A stretch of 64,000 nt of DNA from DATIRA01 sp963766505 (lineage in GTDB: Bacteria > Pseudomonadota > Gammaproteobacteria > Steroidobacterales > Steroidobacteraceae), in contig CAVYAL010000001.1 of NCBI GenBank assembly GCA_963766505.1, forward strand, positions 682,001 to 746,000, written 5' to 3'. A model generated the notes under the pieces. It was given only the letters and a program-made list of their open reading frames with translations, was not told the DNA's origin and did no database searches. The position numbers and the translations under genes were made by a program. Within the stretch, counting starts at the first letter, position 1. Each line of letters starts with the position of its first letter. Positions 1 to 8,236 of this stretch are shown piece by piece.

Positions 1-251
1 GCAGTACCGGGCGGAGCGACGCAGCAGTGAATGTGGGCCGCCGCCACGTTGCCGAGCAGGCCTGTGAAGTTCACGCCGACCGTCATCTGGTTCGCGACCG
101 TATCGACGATCACCGTGGCAGTGCCCGTACCGGGCGACGCGTTGGGCGGGTTCTCGTTGGCACCACTGAGCGACGCGGTGTAGGTAATCGTTGCGCCCAT
201 GGCCGGCATCGCGACGACGCAGGCAAGCAACCCGACGAGCTTGGTCTTCAC
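1..251 (-). CDS. CHRD domain protein, N-terminal part only (runs off the window)
   Basis: Only the first 83 or so codons are inside the window. A GTG start lies eight bases after an AGGGAG ribosome site. The product begins with a signal peptide (basic VKTK, hydrophobic core, cleavage near PAMGA). The CHRD domain follows, seen in SLSGANENPPNASPGTGTA and in the later AAAHIHC stretch. CHRD is a beta-rich domain of secreted or surface proteins with no assigned enzyme activity, and in proteobacteria it is often followed by a PEP-CTERM sorting tail. The C-terminus is not visible, so that cannot be tested here. The family call is fairly secure; the role is unknown. Confidence 0.75.
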   Translation of the reverse strand, partial: MKTKLVGLLACVVAMPAMGATITYTASLSGANENPPNASPGTGTATVIVDTVANQMTVGVNFTGLLGNVAAAHIHCCVAPPGT

Positions 252-443
252 TCTGATGACTCCCTGGATACGGATGTGAATCGTTCTGGGCGGAGCAAGG
301 CAATTTTCGAGCCAAGCTGGTCGGCCGGTAATCAATTCAAGGGCTTGGCACCGAGCGCCGAAAGGTCGCGTCGCAGGACAGGGCAATATGTAAAGAAAAT
401 CGACATCGCCGACCCCGCGACCCGGCAGCCTGCAGTCATCGCG

Positions 444-956
444 TCAGCCGCCGCACTCCCGGCGCAAGATCTCCCAGTGCTCGAGCTTCTGCTCGAACCG
501 CATCGCGGCATACGCGGGACTCGTCGAGGGCAGTATCCTGCCGGGAATGTCCCGTCGGGACTTCGGCAGGCCTGGCAGCACGAGTCGCCTGTAGAGCTTC
601 TCGGCCGTCTGGCCATTGAAGCAGATGAGCCGGATCCGGCGATGGGACCTCAGGAAACTGCCGAGGTCGTTCGGCACAACCGAAGCCGCGTCTATGGCTG
701 CGTCGAGTGCGCCGGGGCGGTACGCGGCGTGGCACACGTCCCACAGCGCGACTCGGTGCTTCTTCAGGACCGCGAGTCGCGCCAGATATGCGAGCTCTGG
801 ATACGCGCCAAACAGCTCCCCCATGATCGGCCAGAATGCATTGCGCGGCTGGGCGTAGTACTGCCGCATCTGCAGCGAGCGCGGGCCCGGCAGCGTGCCC
901 AGGACCAGCACACGGGATTCGGCGTTGGCGACCGGCGGGAACCCGCGCGAGTGCAA
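444..956 (-). CDS. DNA-deoxyinosine glycosylase (uracil-DNA glycosylase family 6)
   Basis: A 170-residue cytoplasmic base-excision repair enzyme of the uracil-DNA glycosylase superfamily. The N-terminal motif VLVLGTLPGPRS (from residue 16) with QYYAQPRNAFWPIMG matches the hypoxanthine-DNA glycosylase (family 6) signature, where the enzyme removes deaminated adenine (hypoxanthine) from DNA. The C-terminal ILPSTSPAYA matches the second conserved substrate loop of the superfamily. The length is typical for the family. It is transcribed alone, and the next gene upstream (YjdM-like) is separated by about 30 bases and could be co-transcribed. The superfamily assignment is strong; substrate preference is inferred from family only. 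Confidence 0.85.
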   Translation of the reverse strand: MHSRGFPPVANAESRVLVLGTLPGPRSLQMRQYYAQPRNAFWPIMGELFGAYPELAYLARLAVLKKHRVALWDVCHAAYRPGALDAAIDAASVVPNDLGSFLRSHRRIRLICFNGQTAEKLYRRLVLPGLPKSRRDIPGRILPSTSPAYAAMRFEQKLEHWEILRRECGG

Positions 957-987
957 TCCCGGCCCTCCGGCCCTGCAATTCGGCCGC

Positions 988-1200
988 TCAGGCCTTCTTC
1001 AGGAAGCAGGTCTTCAGCACGATCGTATTGCGGCCCGAACCGCACTCGATCGCTTCCTCGTCGTCGTCGATCAACCGGATGTTCTTGAACACCGTACCGC
1101 GCTTCAGCGTGTCCGATGATCCCTTGACCCTCAGGTCCTGGATCACCTGCACGGCATCGCCGGTAATGAGTTCCTTGCCGTTGCTGTCTCTTACGATCAC
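988..1200 (-). CDS. YjdM/PhnA C-terminal domain protein, zinc-ribbon-less
   Basis: A small protein of about 70 residues matching the C-terminal domain of YjdM (formerly PhnA): VRDSNGKELITGD, then QDLRVKGSS and FKNIRLIDDDEEAIEC, ending in LKTCFLKKA. The longer proteins carry an N-terminal zinc ribbon that is absent here. A longer reading starting at 1236 exists, but AGGAGG stands just before two GTG codons, so the start was placed at the second GTG, seven bases from it. Despite the old name, the family has no demonstrated role in phosphonate use. Its stop lies 30 bases before the glycosylase start, so the two may share a transcript. Confidence 0.8.
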   Translation of the reverse strand: MIVRDSNGKELITGDAVQVIQDLRVKGSSDTLKRGTVFKNIRLIDDDEEAIECGSGRNTIVLKTCFLKKA

Positions 1201-1405
1201 CACCTGCCCTCCTGGAATCGAACCGCGCTGGCGCAACGGCCATGATGCCTGATTCCACGCGCAATTAGGGGTGCCTGCGCTGGCTGCACATACTTGCGCC
1301 GCTGGCTGTCGACAGCTGCGACGAGCTTGTCGGCGCCAGGATCACCCGATTACGGTACTGTCTCGCTGGTTACGACAGCCGGACGGGTGGCGTGAGAGGA
1401 AACAC

Positions 1406-2161
1406 ATGGAAACGACGCAGCGCTGGAGGTGGCTCGGGGCGGAGTTCACGATCATCGTGCTGGGCGTGCTCTCTGCACTGCTCGTAGACACCTGGATAAA
1501 GGAACGCGAGCACGCCGAGCGCGCAGCCGAATACCGTGAGCGGGTCGTTGCCGACCTGCACACGGACGTCAAGGAGATGACCGCGCGCATGGACTACTAC
1601 GAGCGCATTCGGGAATTCGGGCTGGCCGTGCTGGACGTGTACGAGGGTCGCGCACAGATGAGCGACTTCGACCTGATGTTCGCGGCCTTCAACGCGGCCG
1701 AGGAATGGGGTTTCTCCCCGGAGTCCTCGACTTTCACGGACATGCAGAGCACCGGGCACCTGGCCCTGGTGGGCGACCTGCAGCTTCGGCTTGGTCTGGC
1801 GCGGTACTACCGCGAGATGGGTGCACGCAGCACAGTATGGAGTCCGCCCAGCGCCTTCAGGGAAGTGGCACGTGGCATCATCCCCAATCAGCTGCAGGCC
1901 AGCATCCACCAGCAGTGCAACGAGGTGGCGGCCGACATCACGCTGATGTCCGCGCGAGCCGGACCCGGAATGGATCAGCCCTGCCACCTGAATCCGGCGG
2001 AGTTCGACGTGGCAGCGGCGGCCGAGCGGCTGCGAACACACCCCACGGCGGCCGAACTGCTCCGATACCGAGTCTCGCAGCTCCGTGTAGCGGTCGACTT
2101 GTTCCAGAACCAGCGTGCGATAGCACAGGATCTGCTGGACCAACTGCAGGATTCACAGTGA
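1406..2161 (+). CDS. Membrane-anchored hypothetical protein (DUF6090-like)
   Basis: A 251-residue protein with one hydrophobic segment near the N-terminus (about residues 9-28, FTIIVLGVLSALLVDTW), followed by a soluble, largely helical region. The start was placed at the ATG that follows GAGAGGA by five bases; the reading frame stays open upstream but without a ribosome site. The layout, one N-terminal helix followed by a charged segment with WIKERE and then a helical domain, resembles the DUF6090 group of proteobacterial and Bacteroidetes proteins. No catalytic motif is visible. The function is unknown; it is probably an inner-membrane protein with a periplasmic domain. Confidence 0.6.
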   Translation: METTQRWRWLGAEFTIIVLGVLSALLVDTWIKEREHAERAAEYRERVVADLHTDVKEMTARMDYYERIREFGLAVLDVYEGRAQMSDFDLMFAAFNAAEEWGFSPESSTFTDMQSTGHLALVGDLQLRLGLARYYREMGARSTVWSPPSAFREVARGIIPNQLQASIHQQCNEVAADITLMSARAGPGMDQPCHLNPAEFDVAAAAERLRTHPTAAELLRYRVSQLRVAVDLFQNQRAIAQDLLDQLQDSQ

Positions 2162-2214
2162 GCGACCTTGGCGATGGCCTGTTGCTCCCCGCTCCGCGCT
2201 AGGTCCGGATCGCG

Positions 2215-3042
2215 ATGGCTCGCCTTCTTGCCGCCCTGCTCGCCATAGCGAGCCTGTCCGCGAACGCCGCCACGTCGCTGACGCGCAGCGAGCAGGCGGT
2301 CATCAACTTTGGCTTTGCGACGCAGCTCGGATCGGGCATCTATTCGGTGTCCGGCCGGACGCTGCAGGTGTACCGGCTGCCCTTCGGCTACACGTTTCCC
2401 GCGGACGACGAGGCGCGCGTTCGCACACGCCTGACCCTGCCCGTGACGCTGGGCTTTGTGGACTTCAAGCCGCGCGACGTGACGGACAACGGGCTGCCGG
2501 AGCGCATCGACTCGCTCAGCTTCGTGCCGGGCGTCGCGGTCGACGTTCGCATGCGCGAGAACTGGACCCTCGAGCCCTTCGTCGAAGCCGGGGTCGCCCG
2601 CGACCGGTCGAGCGAGTTGGACCAGCGTGTTTTTGCGATCGGACTGCGCAGCAGGCATGTCCTTCGAAGCGGCGCGACGGACTGGGAGGCCTATCAAGAA
2701 CTGGTCCACGCAGCCGTCCGGCAGAGGGAGCTCAAGCGGACCGACGATTTCACCCGATTGCGGATCGGCGGCACGGCGCGGCGCCCGTTTCAGCCCTCGC
2801 GTATCGACCGACGCCCGGACTACCTCGCCTACGCGATGGTCGACATCTTCAGCGACGTTCCCACCACGCCGGCCGACGCGAGGAGCAGGGACGACGGGCT
2901 GGTCCAGTTCGAGTTCGGATTGACCCTTGGCATGACCGAACAGCTTCACCTGTGGCGCATTCCGCTGCCGAGGATCGGCATTGGCTACCGCTTCGGCGAG
3001 GATCTCACCGTATACCGGCTGGTGTTCGGATCACCGTACTGA
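2215..3042 (+). CDS. Predicted outer-membrane beta-barrel protein
   Basis: A 275-residue protein with a classic signal peptide (MARLLAALLAIASLSANA) and alternating polar/hydrophobic strands through the whole mature part. It contains a string of short beta segments such as RTRLTLPVTLGFVDF and LEPFVEAGVA and ends in YRLVFGSPY, with several aromatic residues near the end as in barrel proteins. I recognise no specific family. The gene starts 53 bases after the previous gene and could be co-transcribed with it. The prediction of a barrel comes from the strand pattern only; the transported substrate or partner is unknown. Confidence 0.55.
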   Translation: MARLLAALLAIASLSANAATSLTRSEQAVINFGFATQLGSGIYSVSGRTLQVYRLPFGYTFPADDEARVRTRLTLPVTLGFVDFKPRDVTDNGLPERIDSLSFVPGVAVDVRMRENWTLEPFVEAGVARDRSSELDQRVFAIGLRSRHVLRSGATDWEAYQELVHAAVRQRELKRTDDFTRLRIGGTARRPFQPSRIDRRPDYLAYAMVDIFSDVPTTPADARSRDDGLVQFEFGLTLGMTEQLHLWRIPLPRIGIGYRFGEDLTVYRLVFGSPY

Positions 3043-3166
3043 AGAACCCGCGCCTGGGTCGCGGCGGCACGCGCAACCGACACCAGCAATCCGTGAGCGG
3101 GCTCACGCTGGCTCCGGGCGACGGGCGGCTAGACTGCGCCGGACCGTAAACGAGAGGTTCTGTGCC

Positions 3167-3547
3167 GTGAGCTTTCGCCAGCTGGTCTGTGCCTGTTCCG
3201 TTGCCGCGCTGCTGATGCCCGCGCTGAGCTCCGCGGACGTATCGGTCGTGTTCAGCAAGGACGAGATCTCGATCATCCATGACTATTACTCCGCGCACGG
3301 CGGCGACTCCCACAAGGACTCCAGGAAGCAGAAGGGCAAGCCACTGCCTCCGGGGATTGCGAAGAACCTGGCGCGAGGCAAGCCGCTGCCGCCGGGAATC
3401 GCGAAGCGGAGCCTGCCGGGCGACCTGGTGCGGCAGTTGCCGCCGGTACGCAGCGGCTACGAGCGGGTCATCGTCGATGGTCGCGTGCTGCTGGTCGAGA
3501 CCGCAACGCAGATCATCCACGACGTGCTGATGGACGCGATGTTCTGA
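3167..3547 (+). CDS. RcnB-like small periplasmic protein with an internal repeat
   Basis: A 126-residue exported protein. The GTG start at the head of a signal peptide (VSFRQLVCACSVAALLMPALSSA) was chosen over longer readings that would put a basic, non-coding-like stretch before it; GAGAGG lies upstream. The mature part has a KDEISIIHDYY segment, two copies of GKPLPPGIAK fifteen residues apart, and a C-terminal YERVIVDGRVLLVETAT stretch like the RcnB/DUF2502-type fold, in which a short beta hairpin ends the protein. RcnB in Escherichia coli modulates nickel and cobalt homeostasis; nothing here shows a metal link, so only the fold is suggested. Confidence 0.55.
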   Translation: MSFRQLVCACSVAALLMPALSSADVSVVFSKDEISIIHDYYSAHGGDSHKDSRKQKGKPLPPGIAKNLARGKPLPPGIAKRSLPGDLVRQLPPVRSGYERVIVDGRVLLVETATQIIHDVLMDAMF

Positions 3548-3652
3548 AAGGCCGCCGTGCGCGGCGCGGCAGCGGCATCGATGCCGAAGCCGGCGGCGTG
3601 ATCTGCCGGGATCAGGCGCCGCCCACCCCCGCCCGAAAAGCGCCTGCAGACG

Positions 3653-4376
3653 TCACAACTGATCCCGCAGCTCGGCAACGGCTTCCGTCCAGACGCCGGC
3701 ATCCATCGCCTCCCGGGCCTTCTCCAGCAATCCCAGCCGCCGGGCGCCGTAGTCGGCCTCCGGGTGGCGCTCGACGCGCATCTGCTGGACCAGTCTCCGC
3801 AGCGCTTCGATGACCATCGGCCGCGCCAGGTACGGGAGGCGGGCAATGCACAGGAACACGTCGGCTCCGGTCTGCGCCGATGCGTTCAGGTAGGCCGTCA
3901 CTGCGTCGATCAGAAGCGAATCGTCGAGCGGCCGGTCGTCGTGAAACTCGATCGAACCCGAGCAGACGCCTGGCGAGCTGCGAAACTTCGGGGCCGCTGC
4001 TGCGAGGGCCGGCTACCAGCAACCCGACGCGATTCTGAAAGACGTCCTCCACGCGGGCCTTGAACCCGACATGACTGCTGGAACTGAAGCGGTTGAGCGC
4101 CGTACCGGCGAACGGCTCGGTCCCCTCGAGGTTCAGCTGGGACTGTCGCGCTTCCCAGGACTCCTCCACCCAGCCCCTGATCAGCCTGTCGCCGGCCTTG
4201 CTGAGGTATAGCGTCGCCTCGCCTTCGAGGGTCTCAGACGCGACCACGAAGATGCTGCCGATGCCGTGCAGCAGTCCTCCATAATGGTGCGGCGGCAACA
4301 CCACGGAACAGTTGTATTCGCTGACCAGCAACGGCTGCCCGTCCGCTTCGTAGCGCACGCCGCGATTCCGTGACAC
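3653..4376 (-). pseudogene. Hypothetical protein split by a frameshift
   Basis: Two reading frames carry complementary halves of what looks like one protein of about 240 residues. The first frame begins at 4376 (MSRNRGVRYEADG) and reads sensibly through FKARVEDVFQNRVGLLVAG, then turns into arginine-rich out-of-frame sequence. The second frame is open from about 3990 and gives a helical C-terminus (SLLIDAVTAYLNA, RPMVIEALRRLVQQMRVE) that stops at 3653. The switch must lie between about 3950 and 4010. No family was recognised and no signal peptide is visible. It could be a real pseudogene or a sequence error; other genes in the window show the same kind of break. Confidence 0.45.
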
Positions 4377-4555
4377 GCATCAGCGGCCCCTCCTGATCGG
4401 GTATTGCCCTTGCTGCCGATACTAGCGACCGGCGGAGTCGTCTGCGCGTAAAGTTCGTATCGAAGAGTCTCTGGCCGATCAGCCGCCGTCCTGGTCGCAG
4501 ACCGAGTACATTAGAGTTGACGTGACCCGCTGGCGACAAAGGGCGGAGGAAGGAA

Positions 4556-4976
4556 ATGACCGACAAGTCCGACCGCGTCCCGCGCTCGCGTCTGCTGCGC
4601 GATGTCGCCGTGTTCCAGATCAAGCTGGGGATGGAGGCGGTACTCGACATCACTCTGATCCCGGTGTCGCTCGCGGCTGCAGCGCTGGACCTGGTGCTCG
4701 GGAACTGGCGGCAGCCACGATGGTTTCATGCCGTGCTCCGGTTCGGCGAGCGCTGCGAGCAGCAGGATCAACCTGTGGGGCGTCGAGTTGCCAGGCGCGG
4801 ACACGCCGCAATCGGACGCCGATGCACTGATGCGCAGCATCGAGAACCTGATCCGTCAACCGGCCATTGCACCGGACAAGGTGCGTGAACTCAGGCGCTG
4901 GGCCGCAACGAAGCTTGCACCGGATGGTGCGGGGGACCTGAAGCCTCCCGACCGTCGCGACGATCTCCCGGACTGA
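4556..4976 (+). pseudogene. Small hypothetical membrane-associated protein, frameshifted
   Basis: The ATG follows a strong GGAGGAAGG site. The first frame gives MTDKSDRVPRSRLLRDVAVF, then an amphipathic or membrane helix (LDITLIPVSLAAAALDLVLG) and FHAVLRFGERCE. It then degenerates, while a second frame continues smoothly as RINLWGVELPG, an aspartate-rich turn and a helical C-terminus containing KVRELRRWAATKLA, ending at 4976. One extra base in the stretch 4757-4765 would explain it. The combined length would be about 139 residues. I do not recognise the family; the single N-terminal hydrophobic helix suggests a peripheral inner-membrane protein. Confidence 0.5.
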
Positions 4977-5014
4977 GCCCGCCCGCCAATACGGGCGCGC
5001 GCGCCCCGGCGGAG

Positions 5015-5587
5015 TCACCTGGCGCGCAGAGACACCGGTTCCGCAATGAACTCTGCGAACCTGACCAGGAACTGCTCCAATTGTTCCGCCACCTTCGGGT
5101 CTACGATTCCGCCCTTTTCATCGAACACCTGCTGCGCACGCGACACCATCAGGCGGCCGCCGTTCCAGTGCCGGACCCCGAGGGTGCGCAGGACCGGCAG
5201 CCACGCCGCCTGCGCGAGGATCGTCCCGAATCCGCCGGCCGAGGCGCCGATCACGGCAAACGGCCGGTCGCCGAAGATGCGTGCAGTTTCCTTCGGCGGC
5301 CTGGACAGCCAATCGATGCCGTTCTTGAACACGCCCGGGATGCCATTGTTGTATTCCGGCGTAGCCAGCAGCACGCCGTCGCTCGAGGCGATCTTCTCTT
5401 TCAGTGCAGTTACCGCAGCCGGCAGGCCTTCGCTCGCTTCGAGATCGCCGTCATAGAGCGGAATCCCGTGCAGCGTCGCAACGTCGAGCGTGACGCCCGG
5501 CGGCACACGGGACTGCGCCGCACGCAGCAGCGCGGTGTTGAACGAGCCTGCGCGCAGGCTGCCGGACAGACCGAGGATTCGCGTCAT
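5015..5587 (-). CDS. NADPH-dependent FMN reductase (ChrR/YieF-type)
   Basis: A 190-residue flavodoxin-fold enzyme that uses NAD(P)H to reduce bound FMN and pass electrons to quinones, chromate or similar acceptors. The N-terminal ILGLSGSLRAGSFNTALL is the phosphate-binding loop for FMN, and TPEYNNGIPGVFKNGIDWLSR is represented by TPEYNNGIPG near residue 81, the hallmark of the NADPH-dependent FMN reductase family. FAVIGASAGGFG provides the second conserved loop. The length is typical. It stands alone between unrelated genes. The physiological acceptor cannot be told from sequence. Confidence 0.9.
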   Translation of the reverse strand: MTRILGLSGSLRAGSFNTALLRAAQSRVPPGVTLDVATLHGIPLYDGDLEASEGLPAAVTALKEKIASSDGVLLATPEYNNGIPGVFKNGIDWLSRPPKETARIFGDRPFAVIGASAGGFGTILAQAAWLPVLRTLGVRHWNGGRLMVSRAQQVFDEKGGIVDPKVAEQLEQFLVRFAEFIAEPVSLRAR

Positions 5588-5636
5588 CGGGTGTTTCCTT
5601 GATCGTGCAGTGCTGTTCGTACTGGTACTACTCGCC

Positions 5637-6122
5637 TCACCAGCGTACTGCGGTCCACTGGCGATCTTCAGCGGTTCCGGTCCGGAGTTTATGCGTCTCT
5701 GCTTCCGCCCTGGCGAGATCCTGCAGCATTACTCCGACGGCGTCGATGACCAGTTCGAACGCTGGCTCATTGACTTCATCGCGCTCGGCTGCCGACTCGA
5801 GACTGTCAGCGAGCTCCGCCGCAGCGGCCACTGCGCGCGTCATGGTCGCATCAAGGCCGGACAGGCGCGGAGCCACCATACCGGCGTCCGCGTTCCGATC
5901 GACGAGTTCTTTCTGCAGCAAGCCCAGTTCGAACGTCACGCGGCCGGACGCGTCCCTGAGCGCTGAGCAGAGTTCCATCGCACTCGCCCGCAAGCCCTCG
6001 TCCATCGGCAACGGCGGCAACGCCCGCTGGAGACTCACCGCTCGCGCCTCTAACGAGTCCGCGCAGTCGCGGACCGCAGCAATCGCTTTCTGCACCGACC
6101 CCGGGCTCTCACCGGAATTCAC
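5637..6122 (-). CDS. Hypothetical helical cytoplasmic protein
   Basis: A 161-residue protein with a GTG start after GGGAGAG. It is almost entirely helix-forming, with no signal peptide and no transmembrane segment: a coiled-coil-like N-terminal half and a long helix around MTRAVAAAAELADSLES. No cysteine or histidine clusters or nucleotide-binding motifs are visible. The family is unknown. Its start faces the remnant of a PEP-CTERM protein on the other strand. Codon use looks like that of its neighbours, so I take it as a real gene. Confidence 0.5.
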   Translation of the reverse strand: MNSGESPGSVQKAIAAVRDCADSLEARAVSLQRALPPLPMDEGLRASAMELCSALRDASGRVTFELGLLQKELVDRNADAGMVAPRLSGLDATMTRAVAAAAELADSLESAAERDEVNEPAFELVIDAVGVMLQDLARAEAETHKLRTGTAEDRQWTAVRW

Positions 6123-6177
6123 CGATCACTCTCCCTGCCAGGTCCGCACCTCGAAGCACTGGCGATAGTCCCCGCCG

Positions 6178-6647
6178 ATGACGTCGCTGCGAACCCGTCT
6201 ACTCTATCGCACCGGAGGCGCCGCACCGAATCCGTTCACGTTCGCTGTCGGCAGCTCTGAGCTCACGACACGCCTGTCCGACCCATTGGGCGCGCCTGGC
6301 AACTTCGACATTGCCGGAGGTTGCCTTCCGGCGGCGGGCTCAACCTGGCGGAAATCGCGTTGAATTTCTCGTCGAGTCCGATCGAGTACGGGAATTTCAT
6401 CGCGAGCTTCCTCGCCCTCGGAGACAACAGCGTTGCGGCCAACGTTGGCCGGGCGATCGACGGAGACCTGCTCACGCATACGACGATGGGCAACACGGTT
6501 GGCTCGAGCGAGCGCCTGCGAGTGACGCTGGGATTTCAATCGTCCAGCGGTCCTCCGCCCGGACCAGTCCCCGAACCCGGCACGCTCGCGCTGCTCGGCC
6601 TCGGCCTCGCGGGGCTGGGATTGAGCCGGCGACGACGCGCGGCGTGA
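6178..6647 (+). pseudogene. PEP-CTERM protein remnant without signal peptide
   Basis: The last 25 residues are a clear PEP-CTERM sorting tail: VPEPGTLALLGLGLAGLGL followed by the basic RRRRAA. Such tails direct cleavage and surface release by an exosortase. The upstream part is degraded: a first frame from 6178 gives FTFAVGSSELTTRLSDPLG, then the reading must shift near 6320 into the frame carrying GGGLNLAEIALNF and the tail. No signal peptide is present in any frame, although such proteins always need one. I read it as a 5'-truncated, frameshifted remnant. It implies that the organism has or had an exosortase system. Confidence 0.6.
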
Positions 6648-6695
6648 GGAACGCGCTCAACGCGACATCAAGCCCGGCCGCTCGGACACGACGCG

Positions 6696-7199
6696 TCAGG
6701 TACTGACCTCTGGCTCCCGCGGCGCCGGCCACGGGTACTCGGCCTCCGGATTGAACACCGCGTCCGAGTCTGCTTGCTCCAGCATCCAGTCGCCGCGTCC
6801 GATCTCCGCCTCGAGCTGCCCCGGCGCCCAGCCCGAGTGTCCGACGAAGATCCTCAAGTCCTCCATCGGCTTCTTGCGGCGTAGCAGTCGGAGCAGCAGC
6901 TCCCGGTCCCTGCTCAAGTAAACGTCGGCGAAGGCCCGGACCGCATGTGCCGGTGCCTTCGCTGCGCGAAACAGGAACCAGATTCTCTCGAATTCCACCG
7001 GCCCGCCGAAATAGACCTTGTCCTCGATCGTCGCGAGTCGCTTCTCGTCCGGAAACAACTCCGCCACTGTCATCCGTGTGGGTCGATTTACGATCAAGCC
7101 GACCGGCCCCTCCGCGACATGGTTCATCACCAGGACGACCGAGTCAGCAAAATTGGGATCGGGAAGCTCGCTACGTGCCACGAGCAGAATTGCGGTCAA
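6696..7199 (-). CDS. YqgE/AlgH family protein, probably missing its exported N-terminus by frameshift
   Basis: The 167 residues match YqgE/AlgH (UPF0301): LLVARSELPDPNFADSVVLV at the start, GPVGLIVNRPT, VYFGGPV, and FVGHSGWAPGQLEAEI. The biochemical role of the family is unresolved. Read in this frame the start is a TTG without a good ribosome site. In the next frame upstream, a GTG at 7290 opens a perfect signal peptide (basic start, ALLLLVAGVSWPAVA, then DEP) that runs to the same point. One base change near 7200 would join them. YqgE variants with a signal peptide are known, so the native gene probably spans 6696-7290 and is exported. Confidence 0.85.
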   Translation of the reverse strand: MTAILLVARSELPDPNFADSVVLVMNHVAEGPVGLIVNRPTRMTVAELFPDEKRLATIEDKVYFGGPVEFERIWFLFRAAKAPAHAVRAFADVYLSRDRELLLRLLRRKKPMEDLRIFVGHSGWAPGQLEAEIGRGDWMLEQADSDAVFNPEAEYPWPAPREPEVST

Positions 7200-7408
7200 C
7201 CGTGCACGGCTCGTCAGCCACCGCGGGCCACGACACGCCCGCCACCAGCAGCAGCAGCGCGCAAACCGCCCCTGCTGCCCGACGCCGCACTGCGTGACCG
7301 CGGCTCACTGGTGTCCCTGGCCTCCGCGCGATCGCGCGGCGACCGGCCGCGCGCAATGGATTCTACGCCGTCACGATGACCGTCGCCGGCGCGACGTAGC
7401 TTGCACGC

Positions 7409-8140
7409 CTACGACTCTGTCAGCGTCGTCAGGATGTCGGCGTACCAGGCGCAGTTCAGCCCGAGCGCCTCGTCGAGTACCAGGTCGCGGGTGCCGAGAT
7501 CGAGCCGTGCAGAGTGCACTCCGAGCAGCCTCCATGGCAGGTCGCCCAGCATCGGCTCTCGCTCGGAAACACGCATCACTACGGGCGCGCCACTGGTGCC
7601 CCGGTGCGTGCGCGCATCGGTAAGGAAATAGCCCTCGCCCTGGAAACGCAGTCCGAACGAAGAGGCGACCACGGCTTGGCGTACAACGGGCATGTGGTGC
7701 AGTGCATCGTGGAAGCCCAGCGGGAATCCCACGATCAACAGAGCGGTGCCGACCTCAACCGGATCGGGTGGGCGGTGCAGATGAGCGGGCGTAAAGGCCC
7801 GGAAGACGGTCGAGTCGGGCAGCGCAGATTTCTGGATCTCGATTACGGCCACATCGATCTCGCCTGCCGCGTCGATGCCCTGGCGCCAGAGACTCTTGCC
7901 GTCGCGGTACAGCGGAATCGAGAATCCCGTGGACCTGGCCAGGTTGTCCGGATCGATGTGCAGTTCGATCTCGAGGCGATCCGGGAAGTGCTTGCTCGGT
8001 TCGTCGATCACGACGTGGCGGCTCGTAACCAGGAACAGCCGTTTCTCGCGCTCGAAAAAGAACCCGCTGGCATTGGTCAGCGCCCGTTGTTGCTCGAACG
8101 TCAGGATGCGTGCCGCTGTGAGCAGCAGGGGTTCAATCAT
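7409..8140 (-). CDS. Trypsin-like serine protease (S1 fold)
   Basis: A 243-residue protein with the full S1/HtrA-type catalytic triad in the right order: His42 in LVTSRHVV, Asp96 in EIDVAVIE and Ser183 in HRGTSGAPVV. GFPLGF at residues 138-143 supplies the turn usual before the serine. There is no PDZ domain and no signal peptide at the chosen start, so it appears to be a short cytoplasmic protease of the kind often annotated as trypsin-like peptidase domain protein. Substrates are unknown. It has no obvious operon partner. Confidence 0.8.
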   Translation of the reverse strand: MIEPLLLTAARILTFEQQRALTNASGFFFEREKRLFLVTSRHVVIDEPSKHFPDRLEIELHIDPDNLARSTGFSIPLYRDGKSLWRQGIDAAGEIDVAVIEIQKSALPDSTVFRAFTPAHLHRPPDPVEVGTALLIVGFPLGFHDALHHMPVVRQAVVASSFGLRFQGEGYFLTDARTHRGTSGAPVVMRVSEREPMLGDLPWRLLGVHSARLDLGTRDLVLDEALGLNCAWYADILTTLTES

Positions 8141-8236
8141 CGATCTGTCCTGCTTCGATAAATTCTGCTCGGTGCTCTATTCCATCATGATCCATTCGCC
8201 AGCAGCCTGGCTGCCCTGCGCGATCCCGTCCTGCCG

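Noticed and set aside
27..1088. A 353-codon plus-strand frame over the left end.
   Set aside because: It runs antisense to the CHRD, glycosylase and YjdM genes, which all have clear family motifs.
1205..1226. The minus-strand sequence GGTTCGATTCC resembles the T-loop of a tRNA.
   Set aside because: The flanking five-base arms do not pair and no acceptor, D or anticodon arm is present; it overlaps the ribosome site of the YjdM-like gene.
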